DNA from: Lachnoclostridium sp. An169
GTDB lineage: Bacteria > Bacillota > Clostridia > Lachnospirales > Lachnospiraceae
Assembly: GCF_002160525.1 (NCBI RefSeq)
Contig: NZ_NFKT01000014.1
Span: 1-64,000 of the forward strand
Direction of reading: 5' to 3'
Length of the DNA: 64,000 bases
Part shown: piece by piece, positions 1-7,585 of the stretch
How positions within the stretch are numbered: position 1 is the stretch's first letter
Layout: each line of letters begins with the position of its first letter
Made by a program: the position numbers and the translations under genes
The notes under the pieces: model-generated
Seen by the model: the letters and a program-made list of their open reading frames with translations, nothing else
Databases searched by the model: none
Told to the model about the DNA's origin: nothing

Positions 1-80
1 AGCGTACTCTCTGGCGATCCGCTATTAAAGAAATCAGGGTTGATAAAGAGAAAAATATCACGGGTATTTCTTTCGGGTAA
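1..80 (+). CDS. Probable C-terminal end of a site-specific recombinase (partial, cut by window edge)
   Basis: Only the last 25 codons are visible, in the frame that starts at base 3 and stops with TAA at 78-80. The reading is RTLWRSAIKEIRVDKEK followed by NITGISFG. Alternating hydrophobic and charged residues ending in a short beta strand resemble the C-terminal end of large serine recombinases carried by clostridial integrative elements. The stop lies only about 17 bases before the point where the neighbouring ABC gene loses its homology, which is where such recombinase genes usually sit relative to the attachment site. The fragment is too short for a firm family call; another mobile-element protein or chance coding is possible. 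Confidence 0.35.
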   Translation, partial: RTLWRSAIKEIRVDKEKNITGISFG

Positions 81-98
81 TGTTGTACTAATGTGACA
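1..98. mobile_element. Putative right end of an integrated element inserted in an ABC ATPase gene
   Basis: From 98 leftward the sequence no longer encodes an ABC ATPase: the reading frame follows the family exactly through ADEPTGN and then gives unrelated residues although it stays open to base 2. A plus-strand frame ending at 80 looks like a recombinase tail. Together these suggest an element boundary between about 81 and 98. An assembly artefact at a contig end would look the same. The opposite end of the element is outside the window. Confidence 0.4.
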
Positions 99-613
99 TT
101 GCCCGTGGGCTCGTCAGCAAGGAGGATGGCGGGTTTGTTGACCAGAGCCCTGGCAATCGCCACCCTCTGCTGCTGTCCGCCGGAAAGCTCACTGGGGTAT
201 TTCTTCCGTTTCTCCCAGATGCCCAGTTCCCGCAGAAGCTCCTCGATATATCTGCGGTTCATATGCTTTCCCCGGTCAAATGTGACCGGAAGCGCCACAT
301 TGTCATACACATTGAGCACCGGCATCAGACTGTAGTTCTGAAAGACAAAACCAATATTTCTCCTGCGGAAGATGGTCAGCTCTTTTCTCGAAAGCTTTCC
401 CGTCTCCCTGCCCTTGACGAAAATCCTGCCGCCGGTGGGCGTGTCCAGTCCGCCGATGAGATTCAGAAGGGTGGATTTTCCGGAGCCGGAGGTCCCCACA
501 ATGGCGATAAACTCTCCCTCCTTTACTTCCAGACTGACGCCGCGCAGGGCACGCACTTTATTTTCCTTTTCCCCGTATATTTTCTCTACATTCTGCAATT
601 CCAGTATATTCAT
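98..613 (-). pseudogene. ABC transporter ATP-binding protein (LolD/MacB/SalX type), truncated by insertion
   Basis: This is the first 172 residues of an ATPase of the antimicrobial-peptide or lipoprotein export class. Walker A GTSGSGKST is at residues 40-48, the Q-loop glutamine at 92, the signature LSGGQQQR at 143-150 and Walker B ILLADEP at 163-169. Homology ends right after ADEPTGN, so the D-loop aspartate and the switch histidine of the family (usual length 220-250 residues) are missing and the protein should not hydrolyse ATP. The ATG at 613 follows a good ribosome site (AAAGGAG). It is the third gene after the response regulator and kinase at 752-2384, the usual order of a regulator-kinase-ATPase-permease resistance module; the permease would lie beyond the insertion. 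Confidence 0.8.
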
Positions 614-751
614 CCGTTCTGCTCCTTTACTGTTAATAGCGCCGGCATTCCCGGCGGATGCAGACCGGGCTTTCCGGTCAGAACCGTCTTTTTCCTGCCG
701 ACGCTATCAGTATAACTGTGCCGTCTTTCATTTTCTTTACAAACGGAATAT

Positions 752-1672
752 CTATTTCTTACAGTTTTGTAAGAACACGGAAAAGCAGCTTCCCTTCCCG
801 TACTGCGAGCGGACTGTGATGTAGCCGCTTTCTTTTTCCAGAATCAGACTGGAAAGGTACAGACCGATCCCGGAACCTTCCGTCATTTCTGCGTCCTTTC
901 CCCGGTAAAACCGCCGGAATATCTCCGTAGTCTCCTCCGGACGGATTCCCATGCCGCTGTCAATGACCTGGATTTCCGTATAAATCTCATAGGGATGCAC
1001 GCGGATCGTGACCGTCCCGCCTTTCTCCGTATATTTCACTGCATTCTCCAGAAGATTTGCGAACACTTCTGCCGTCCATTTCCGGTTGTGCCTCAGACAG
1101 ATATCTTCAAAGGGCTCCAGAGAAAAGCGGATCTCCTTTTTCTCCATTTTCCCGTACACAGTGTCCACCGCGTCAAGAAGCGTCTGGCGAATGGACAGGG
1201 CATCTGTCTCAATCCGGTCGATATTCTGCTCCAGCCGCACCATCCTGGAGAGAGAATCGACAATCCATGTCAGCCGCTCAATCTGCCGGTGCATCTTCTC
1301 CTCAAACTCCCTGCGGCGCTCCCGGGAAAGATCGTCCCGGCTCAAAAGCTCCGCGCACACCGACAGGCTGGCAAGGGGAGTTTTCAACTGGTGGGACATG
1401 TCGGAGACCAGCTGTTTTACCTGTGCTTTCTCCTCATCCGCCCGTTCCACCTGTGCTCCCAGCACATTCTGAATCTGCATGATCTTGCTGACCAGGGCAG
1501 AGAATTCCCCTTCCTGCACATCGGACGAGGTGATCATCTCCTGGTTCAGCACACTGTCCAGAAGCCTGTCAATCCTGCGATATGTCTTTCTTCTCTCATA
1601 AATCCCGTACCCCACGGAAAGGCACAGAAGTACAAGCAGAAATCCTGCTGCCGCCGTCATCATCTCACTCAT
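752..1672 (-). CDS. Two-component sensor histidine kinase
   Basis: A 306-residue membrane histidine kinase. It has one N-terminal transmembrane helix (about residues 5-24), a short linker, a HisKA domain with the phosphorylated histidine H94 in SHQLKTPLA, an N-box around FANLLENAVKY near 204-214, then DSGMGI and GSGIGLYL of the HATPase_c domain. The ATG at 1672 is chosen over an earlier in-frame one at 1738 because it follows GGAAGG and overlaps the stop of the response regulator by 8 bases, which is typical translational coupling. With almost no extracytoplasmic loop it is likely to sense its signal in the membrane or through the partner transporter. Its ABC target gene immediately downstream is interrupted. 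Confidence 0.9.
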   Translation of the reverse strand: MSEMMTAAAGFLLVLLCLSVGYGIYERRKTYRRIDRLLDSVLNQEMITSSDVQEGEFSALVSKIMQIQNVLGAQVERADEEKAQVKQLVSDMSHQLKTPLASLSVCAELLSRDDLSRERRREFEEKMHRQIERLTWIVDSLSRMVRLEQNIDRIETDALSIRQTLLDAVDTVYGKMEKKEIRFSLEPFEDICLRHNRKWTAEVFANLLENAVKYTEKGGTVTIRVHPYEIYTEIQVIDSGMGIRPEETTEIFRRFYRGKDAEMTEGSGIGLYLSSLILEKESGYITVRSQYGKGSCFSVFLQNCKK

Positions 1673-2384
1673 CCTTCCAGATATATCCGATCCCGTGAAC
1701 CGTGCGTATCCGCCTGGGCGCGGACGGGTCGTCCTCAATCTTCGTCCGCAGTCTGCTGATGTTCACAGATATGGTATTCGGGTCCACAAACCGCCCGTCG
1801 CTGTCCCAGACCCGGCTTAAAATCTGCTCTTTTGAGAGCACATGGTTCTTATTCTCCATCAGATACACAAGCAGGCGGTATTCCTGGCGGCTGAACGGAA
1901 TCTCCTCCTGCCCTTTGAACACTTTACAGGTGTTCTGATCCACGGAAATGTCGCCGGATACCAGACGGAATAACTCCCTTTTCCCGCCGTCCGCACCTGC
2001 CTGTCCGCCGTTTTCCCGCTTCGCCCGCTCCCGCAGGATCCGATTCATGCGCGCCTTCAGCACTCCCAGGGAAAAAGGCTTGGAAATGTAGTCGTCCACG
2101 CCCAGATCCAGCGCCCGTATCTCATCAAGCTCTGTGTTCCGCGCCGTCAGCATGATGATGGGAACCGCGCTTTCCCGCCGGACTTCCCGGCAGAGCTCAA
2201 ATCCGGTACCGTCGGGCAGGTTGCAGTCCAGAAGCACAATATCGTAAATTCCTCTGCGGATCTCCCTAAGCCCCTCTTCCTTCGTCGCCGCGCCGGCAGC
2301 CCGGTCTCCGTCACCGGAAAAGGAAAAGAGAAGCCCATCCCGCAGGTCGTCGTCGTCCTCGATGATCAGTATGTTGTTGTCCAT
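1665..2384 (-). CDS. OmpR-family response regulator
   Basis: A 239-residue DNA-binding response regulator. The receiver domain carries the acidic cluster IIEDDDD at 7-13, the phospho-acceptor D53 in LLDCNLPDG and K102 in SKPF; the C-terminal winged helix ends in RIRTVHGIGYIWKDE. It is the first gene of the module and overlaps the kinase start by 8 bases. A possible promoter (TTGATT, 18 bp, TATGCT) lies at about 2440-2480, directly beside a palindrome. VanR- or BceR-like cell-envelope stress control is likely from the ABC context but is not proven by sequence. Confidence 0.93.
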   Translation of the reverse strand: MDNNILIIEDDDDLRDGLLFSFSGDGDRAAGAATKEEGLREIRRGIYDIVLLDCNLPDGTGFELCREVRRESAVPIIMLTARNTELDEIRALDLGVDDYISKPFSLGVLKARMNRILRERAKRENGGQAGADGGKRELFRLVSGDISVDQNTCKVFKGQEEIPFSRQEYRLLVYLMENKNHVLSKEQILSRVWDSDGRFVDPNTISVNISRLRTKIEDDPSAPRRIRTVHGIGYIWKDE

Positions 2385-2468
2385 GGGTCGTCCCTCCCGT
2401 AAAACATCATTTTTCTTAATCCTTTAAAAGGAACAGACTTCTGCTTTGAAGCATAGCATAAGCCCATT

Positions 2469-2505
2469 AAAAAAATCAAGTTTATAGTATTCATGTTATA
2501 AACTT
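2469..2505 (-). terminator. Palindrome with T-run: terminator of the araC-like gene or operator of the response-regulator operon
   Basis: Arms AAGTTTATA (2478-2486) and TATAAACTT (2497-2505) are perfect inverted repeats with a 10-base loop. On the minus strand they are followed, after one G and one A, by seven T. That fits a weak intrinsic terminator for the upstream regulator gene (2622-3863). The same site sits just upstream of the probable promoter of the response regulator, so an operator role is equally possible. Confidence 0.45.
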
Positions 2506-2621
2506 TAATTTTTAAAAAGTTTGTAACATGGTGTTGATATTTGTCGAAACGTGTCCCTGTCTTCCTGATTTGCCGCTCTGCTGCCCTCCGGCAGGCGTGT
2601 CAGGTCCGCCGATAGAGTTCA

Positions 2622-3863
2622 TCAGGGTAAATTTTCCCGCAGCCGGTATTGCGCCGGCGTACAGTGTTCCGTTTTCTTAAATACCGTCTGAAAATAGCTC
2701 TGGGATGAAAACGACAGATATTCTGCGATCTCTCCCAGGGACAGTTCCGAAAACAGCAGTAGTTCTTTGGCGGCATCTGTTTTTTCTTTCCGGACGAATG
2801 CCGTAATACTCATACCTGTCTCCTTTTTAAACCGGGAACAAAGATAAGAATACGAGATTCCCACCTTCTCTGCTATCCCGTAAATGTCCAGCTTTTCCAT
2901 TCTGTGGTCGTGAATATACTTCGCCGCTTTCCTGACACCGGGGCTGTGCGCGTGCAGCTTTTTCAGTTCCCGTACTCTTCTGCAGTAATCCCGCATCATT
3001 TCCTTCGAAATCTGATATACTTCTGAAGTATTTCCCGCAAGCTCAAAGCGCTGTGTATACCCTTCTGCAAGACGCAGACAGAGCTGTTCGTCCAGACCGC
3101 CTGCCTGTGCCGCTTTCCTCACAATATAAACCGATACGATACAGGAATTCTTCTGATGGCGCAGAAGATTCGGTCCCAGTTTTCCGTAGGGGAATTCATG
3201 CTCTCCGGTTATGAATTCATCCAGTTTTTCCGTGAGCCCGTTCCGGATCAGGTATTCCAGTTTTTCCACATACCGTTCATTTTCCTCCGAATAAAACACT
3301 TCCGGGCTTTCCACCGGTCTTCCGTCTATCTTCTGTCTGTCCGTCATCCCTTCGCTGTCCGCAAATGTCCGTTCCCAGTCCGGAACGCGCTGATTGACTG
3401 CCATGTAAAAGAAATCCGAATAATGGATTACCTCTTCTTCTTTTACCGGATATGCCTTCCGAAGATATCCCGCCAGGAGCTTTCGCTCCGTGTCTGACAT
3501 GCGGAAATACTCCTGTCGGAGATTCTCTGCTTCCAGTTCCCCTTTTTCGCCCCGTTCTCCCTGTTCTCTTTGTTCTCTCTTTTCTCTCGCTTCTGCCGTC
3601 AGGAACGGACCGAGCAGAACAGACAGATCCGTATACAAAACCGGGAAATATACCACAATCACCTGCCGCTTTTCCCAGGGAAAACAAAGTATGCCTTCTT
3701 CTTGCCCATCCCGGAACTCCGTGCGCATCCACACCGGAAGCCCGCTGTATTCCAGACTGTACCCGCAGGAATAAACAAGCTCAGTGCCGCAAAATACTGC
3801 AAGCGGATACTCTTTGAGCATATGAAATTTGTCGCACAGGCGGATCAACATTTCTCTCTTCAA
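2622..3863 (-). CDS. AraC-family transcriptional regulator
   Basis: A 413-residue regulator with an N-terminal ligand-sensing region of about 300 residues and two C-terminal helix-turn-helix motifs (IYGIAEKVGISYSYLCSRFKK near 325-345 and SLGEIAEYLSFSSQSYFQTVF near 375-395). The overall plan matches the regulator at 57955-59184. Residues about 93-110 form a charged run of E, K, R, Q and G (AEAREKREQREQGERGEKGE) encoded by a purine-rich tract that looks like slipped-strand expansion. It is divergent from the reductase gene at 3988, separated by 124 bases, so control of that gene is likely. Effector unknown. Confidence 0.88.
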   Translation of the reverse strand: MKREMLIRLCDKFHMLKEYPLAVFCGTELVYSCGYSLEYSGLPVWMRTEFRDGQEEGILCFPWEKRQVIVVYFPVLYTDLSVLLGPFLTAEAREKREQREQGERGEKGELEAENLRQEYFRMSDTERKLLAGYLRKAYPVKEEEVIHYSDFFYMAVNQRVPDWERTFADSEGMTDRQKIDGRPVESPEVFYSEENERYVEKLEYLIRNGLTEKLDEFITGEHEFPYGKLGPNLLRHQKNSCIVSVYIVRKAAQAGGLDEQLCLRLAEGYTQRFELAGNTSEVYQISKEMMRDYCRRVRELKKLHAHSPGVRKAAKYIHDHRMEKLDIYGIAEKVGISYSYLCSRFKKETGMSITAFVRKEKTDAAKELLLFSELSLGEIAEYLSFSSQSYFQTVFKKTEHCTPAQYRLRENLP

Positions 3864-3987
3864 CTTCTTCTCCTCTTCGTATTTCCTTTTTTGTGATAAA
3901 TTTTAAAATATACCATTAAATATTATAATACTTTTTTCTCTTCGTTTGCTATTTTATATGCAAATTTCTTCACAGGAGGTCTGTTAC

Positions 3988-5124
3988 ATGGAAGAGAAAA
4001 AATTAAGAGTTGTAGTCATCGGTACAGGAAATGTTGCCGGAATTGCCATCCGCTGCCTGCAGGGCAGAAAGGACATGGAACTTGTAGGTGTCTGGGGGCA
4101 CAAAGAGACCGCGCCCCAGCATATCGGCATGGATTCCGGTCTGCTTGACCTGGATACCCCGAACGGGATCATCATCACAGGGGACGAGGAAGAAATCTTT
4201 GCACTGAAGCCGGACTGTGCTGTCATGGCGATCAATATCAGAGATCCCCGCTTTGCCTCAAAGGTCAACGGAGAATGGTACAAGAAATTCCTGTCAAGAG
4301 GGATCAATGTCGTATCTCCGTCCGTACCTGATCTGATCTGGCCCAAAGGCGCATTCGACCAGGCATTTGTGGCTGACATCCAGAAAACCGCTGAAGAAGG
4401 GAACGCATCCATCTTCATCAACGGGCAGGAGCCGGGATATGCGGAGAATCAGGCAATGCTCCTTGCGACCTGTTCCAACACGATCAAAAGTCTGACGATC
4501 AGCGAAATGTACAACTATTCCACCGCGCCGGTGCGGGATGAGATGGCTCCGTCCTACGGATTTGACGAGGATCCCGACTATCAGTGCGCTCTGGAGAACC
4601 CGGAGACGCAGATCTATATCTGGGGGCTTACGATCAAAAACATTGCCAACAATCTGGGTTATGAAATAGAAGATTTTAAGACATCCTTTGAAAAACGTGT
4701 AGCGGAAAAGCCCATTCCCGTGGGCTGGGGAACCATCCAGCCCGGCAAAGTGGCAGCGGTCAGAGTCCGTACATGCGGTATCATAGAAGGCCGGGAAGCG
4801 ATTGTCATCGAGCATGTCAACCGGATGACCCAGGACATTGCGACAGACTGGCCTTATACGGACCGTGTAGGACAGATCAGCGTCCGGATCGAAGGGGACC
4901 CGAACCTGCAGGTAGATATGAATGTCAGCCTTCCGGAGCACCCGGAGGAGCTTTCCTATGAAGGGTATGTATTTACAGCCATGAGAATTGTGAACGCTAT
5001 TCCCCATGTATGTGCAGGAAAGCCGGGGATACTTACCATTCATGATTTCCCGATGTCGCTTCCGTCCAATGCGTTCCGAAGCGACGCCACACATATCGAT
5101 CACAAGATCTGCCGGGCGAAATAA
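3988..5124 (+). CDS. NAD(P)-dependent dehydrogenase of the dihydrodipicolinate-reductase-like / 2,4-diaminopentanoate dehydrogenase family
   Basis: A 378-residue cytoplasmic oxidoreductase. The N-terminus KLRVVVIGTGNVAGIAIRCL is a Rossmann nucleotide-binding loop, followed by the layout of the DapB-like N-terminal domain and a long C-terminal half as in the amine dehydrogenases of amino-acid fermentation (Ord family). The start at 3988 follows a full AGGAGG; an earlier ATG at 3946 lacks one. It stands alone between a divergent AraC gene and a convergent permease gene. The substrate cannot be read from sequence; ornithine-pathway genes are not present nearby, so a different amine or imine substrate is possible. 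Confidence 0.75.
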   Translation: MEEKKLRVVVIGTGNVAGIAIRCLQGRKDMELVGVWGHKETAPQHIGMDSGLLDLDTPNGIIITGDEEEIFALKPDCAVMAINIRDPRFASKVNGEWYKKFLSRGINVVSPSVPDLIWPKGAFDQAFVADIQKTAEEGNASIFINGQEPGYAENQAMLLATCSNTIKSLTISEMYNYSTAPVRDEMAPSYGFDEDPDYQCALENPETQIYIWGLTIKNIANNLGYEIEDFKTSFEKRVAEKPIPVGWGTIQPGKVAAVRVRTCGIIEGREAIVIEHVNRMTQDIATDWPYTDRVGQISVRIEGDPNLQVDMNVSLPEHPEELSYEGYVFTAMRIVNAIPHVCAGKPGILTIHDFPMSLPSNAFRSDATHIDHKICRAK

Positions 5125-5352
5125 GCTGTGCACAAGACGCCCGGCGAAGTAAATTTGACATAACAAGCTCAGCAAATCAGCCGCTTGCCAAGATTCCTGC
5201 AGGAGTGAGAAGATGCGGGAAATCGACGATCTTTGAGATACTCGCGGAAGAGCTGCAAAGAGGCAGTATCCCTTCCGGCCCTATTATTCAGAAACGGTAT
5301 CCGGATCGTCTTTCTCCCGGATTTTCGCTCTCCGCAGCATGGCCGCCTTATG
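5125..5352. other. Convergent intergenic region, nothing recognised
   Basis: Two genes end facing each other across 228 bases. I see no strong hairpin with a T-run. A short plus-strand stretch near 5222-5330 can be read as protein but has no start codon or ribosome site. Confidence 0.4.
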
Positions 5353-6585
5353 CTATGCCACCTGGTGCCGCTTAAACCCTCTGCCCGCAAACGGAATCAG
5401 AACCGCAGTCAGCACCGCATACACCAGCGCCCGCATGGAAAATGCATCCAGAACCAGCGGACCGAACTGGTAGGACAGATATTTGCCGAATCCCGGTATG
5501 AGAGACTGATAGGGCGTCAGGAATATCAGCAGATTATAGACGCCGGCGGTTCCGTTGGGTGCAAGGAACATGGGGATGAACAGCACCGGAACCATCACAA
5601 TGAGCACAAGATACGGGCTTTTCATCCTGGCGGACAGCAGAAGGGTCAGACCGATCATGGCGCAGAGCACCAGATAGATCACGCCCACATTGATCAGCGC
5701 TCCCTCCAGGAATGTCAGGGGATAGGGAACCGTGGTGCCGTTGATCTGCAGAGGAAGGTTCCATCCGTCTGTCCCGAAGGCCGCCAGGGGCAGTGCAAAC
5801 GCGACAGCGGCATGAAGGGTAAACGCCAGGATTCCAAACAGAAACGCCGCCAGGATTTTCGCTCTGGTCAGGCGGGTTTTCCCGTATTTTGCGGACAGGA
5901 TGACCGCATCCGTCCCCGCCTGGTATTCTCCGGAAAAGACCGGTGCGATCACGATACATATCGCCAGAACTGCCAGTATAAGGAGCTCAAAAGCGCTGAT
6001 AATCACTTCCCATCCCTCAAAATAGCCGTACTGAAACGGTTCTTTTACTTTACTGTCCATATTCTGCCAGTAGGCTTTTTCTTCTTCCGAGATCTCTCTG
6101 GAGGGATCGCTGAATATCTTGTCAATCTTCTCCTCCCTCGCCTGATAGAAATCCGTTCCCCCGGAGACGTCCAGCTCTGTCAGGGAACTGTATCCCACGC
6201 TCACATTCGGCTCTGCATAGTTTGCCGCAATCATATTGAGCAGATCTTCCCGCGGGGCAATTTCTTCCCAGTATGCATCATCAATGAGAAACTGCTCGTT
6301 TCCGTCATACCCTACATTGTCGGGATTCTCGAAAAGCTCCTGCACCTCCCGGATCGTTTCTGTGACATACTCATCGGTCAGGGGAACGGAAATATCCGCA
6401 TACTGCTCTCTTTCATAGCGTATCCCCCCGAGCCCCTTCAGCACACCGTCCTGATTGTAAATCTGGAACTGTATCACCGGAAGGCCGAAGAATACGGCAG
6501 TTATAAGAAGGCTTGCCGCCATGATAATCAGAGTCGACTTTTTCCGCAGGATTTTCAGAAGTTCATATTTTACCAGACATTTCAT
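5353..6585 (-). CDS. ABC-2 type transporter permease
   Basis: A 410-residue membrane protein. One helix lies at the N-terminus (about 17-38), a large extracytoplasmic domain of about 160 residues follows, and then about five helices in the C-terminal half. This is the usual shape of ABC-2 export permeases that pair with a separate ATPase. The partner ATPase ends 5 bases upstream, so the two are certainly co-transcribed. With the kinase and regulator at 7586-9865 it forms a four-gene antimicrobial-peptide resistance or export module. The exported compound is unknown. Confidence 0.87.
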   Translation of the reverse strand: MKCLVKYELLKILRKKSTLIIMAASLLITAVFFGLPVIQFQIYNQDGVLKGLGGIRYEREQYADISVPLTDEYVTETIREVQELFENPDNVGYDGNEQFLIDDAYWEEIAPREDLLNMIAANYAEPNVSVGYSSLTELDVSGGTDFYQAREEKIDKIFSDPSREISEEEKAYWQNMDSKVKEPFQYGYFEGWEVIISAFELLILAVLAICIVIAPVFSGEYQAGTDAVILSAKYGKTRLTRAKILAAFLFGILAFTLHAAVAFALPLAAFGTDGWNLPLQINGTTVPYPLTFLEGALINVGVIYLVLCAMIGLTLLLSARMKSPYLVLIVMVPVLFIPMFLAPNGTAGVYNLLIFLTPYQSLIPGFGKYLSYQFGPLVLDAFSMRALVYAVLTAVLIPFAGRGFKRHQVA

Positions 6586-6590
6586 TCTTT

Positions 6591-7472
6591 TCAGCTCCTT
6601 TCACTCTGTCCGTTCCCGCCGAAATGGTAGAGGAACAGATCTTCCAGACTTGGTTCCACGTTCTGTGCGCCCGGTGCAGGAGCGCTGTCTTCCACAATGC
6701 GCAGGCGCACCTGTTTTCCCTCGTGATGCAGGTTGACAACACGCATGGTGCGGCTGTACCTGGCAGCTTCACGCTCATCCGCCAGGAACTCCCATACTTT
6801 TCCGCGGATACTGTCTGTCACATCCGTCACTGATCCCTGAAGCAGGATCTTCCCGTCCTTCATCATCAGTATGATGTCTGCGATATAAGAAACATCGGAG
6901 ACAATGTGCGTGGAAAGAATCACGATTTTATCCCTGGCAAAATCAGAGATAAGATTGCGGAAGCGCACCCTCTCTTTCGGGTCAAGCCCCGCTGTGGGCT
7001 CATCCAGAATCAGAATATCCGGGTTGTTTAACTCCGCCTGGGCGATTCCCAGCCGCTGTTTCATGCCTCCGGAATACGAACGGATCTTCCGATCCGCCAC
7101 ATCACTTAAGTTCACCAGTTTCAGCAGTTTTGCCGTCCGGACTTTCGCGGTTTTCTGATCCAGCCCCTTTACCGCCGCCATATAGAGCATGAACTCCCGG
7201 GCCGTAAAATCCGGATAAAAGCCGAAATCCTGCGGCATATATCCAAGATGGGTATAGTACCGTTCCCCGGATTCCCGGATGGACTTTCCATCCAGACGGA
7301 TGCTCCCGGAGGTGGGATTCAGGACACCGCAGATCATCCGCATCAGTGTCGTTTTTCCCGCCCCGTTGGCGCCCAACAGTCCGTACACTCCGGGCTGAAA
7401 GTCAATGCTCACCTGATCGACAGCCTTCTTTGTTCCGTATTGCTTACATAAATGCTGTAATTGCAGCTTCAT
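6591..7472 (-). CDS. ABC transporter ATP-binding protein (BcrA/CcmA-like)
   Basis: A 293-residue ATPase. Walker A GANGAGKTT is near residues 33-41, Q-loop MPQDFGFYP, signature YSGGMKQR, Walker B ILILDEP and switch histidine in LSTHIV; all key residues are present. A C-terminal extension of about 80 residues ends in PSLEDLFLYHFGG, a pattern common in drug and bacteriocin exporters. The start at 7472 follows GGGAGG; an earlier in-frame ATG at 7547 is less likely. It energises the permease encoded 5 bases downstream. Confidence 0.92.
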   Translation of the reverse strand: MKLQLQHLCKQYGTKKAVDQVSIDFQPGVYGLLGANGAGKTTLMRMICGVLNPTSGSIRLDGKSIRESGERYYTHLGYMPQDFGFYPDFTAREFMLYMAAVKGLDQKTAKVRTAKLLKLVNLSDVADRKIRSYSGGMKQRLGIAQAELNNPDILILDEPTAGLDPKERVRFRNLISDFARDKIVILSTHIVSDVSYIADIILMMKDGKILLQGSVTDVTDSIRGKVWEFLADEREAARYSRTMRVVNLHHEGKQVRLRIVEDSAPAPGAQNVEPSLEDLFLYHFGGNGQSERS

Positions 7473-7585
7473 ACAATCCCTCCCAGTCAGTTTTCGTTCA
7501 GATTCATTAAAAAAAGATGGATGATCTATGGTTTTATCATAGTTCACCCATCTTAGGTCTGACTTTCCCGTATCTTAATTTCACC

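Noticed and set aside
5222-5330. Plus-strand stretch that can be read like the start of a GntR-type regulator (STIFEILAEELQRGSIPSG)
   Set aside because: No start codon or ribosome site in frame and no continuation of the domain; kept only as a possible gene remnant.
5233-6630. 465-codon plus-strand frame opposite the ABC-2 permease
   Set aside because: Shadow of a real membrane protein gene, without start signals.
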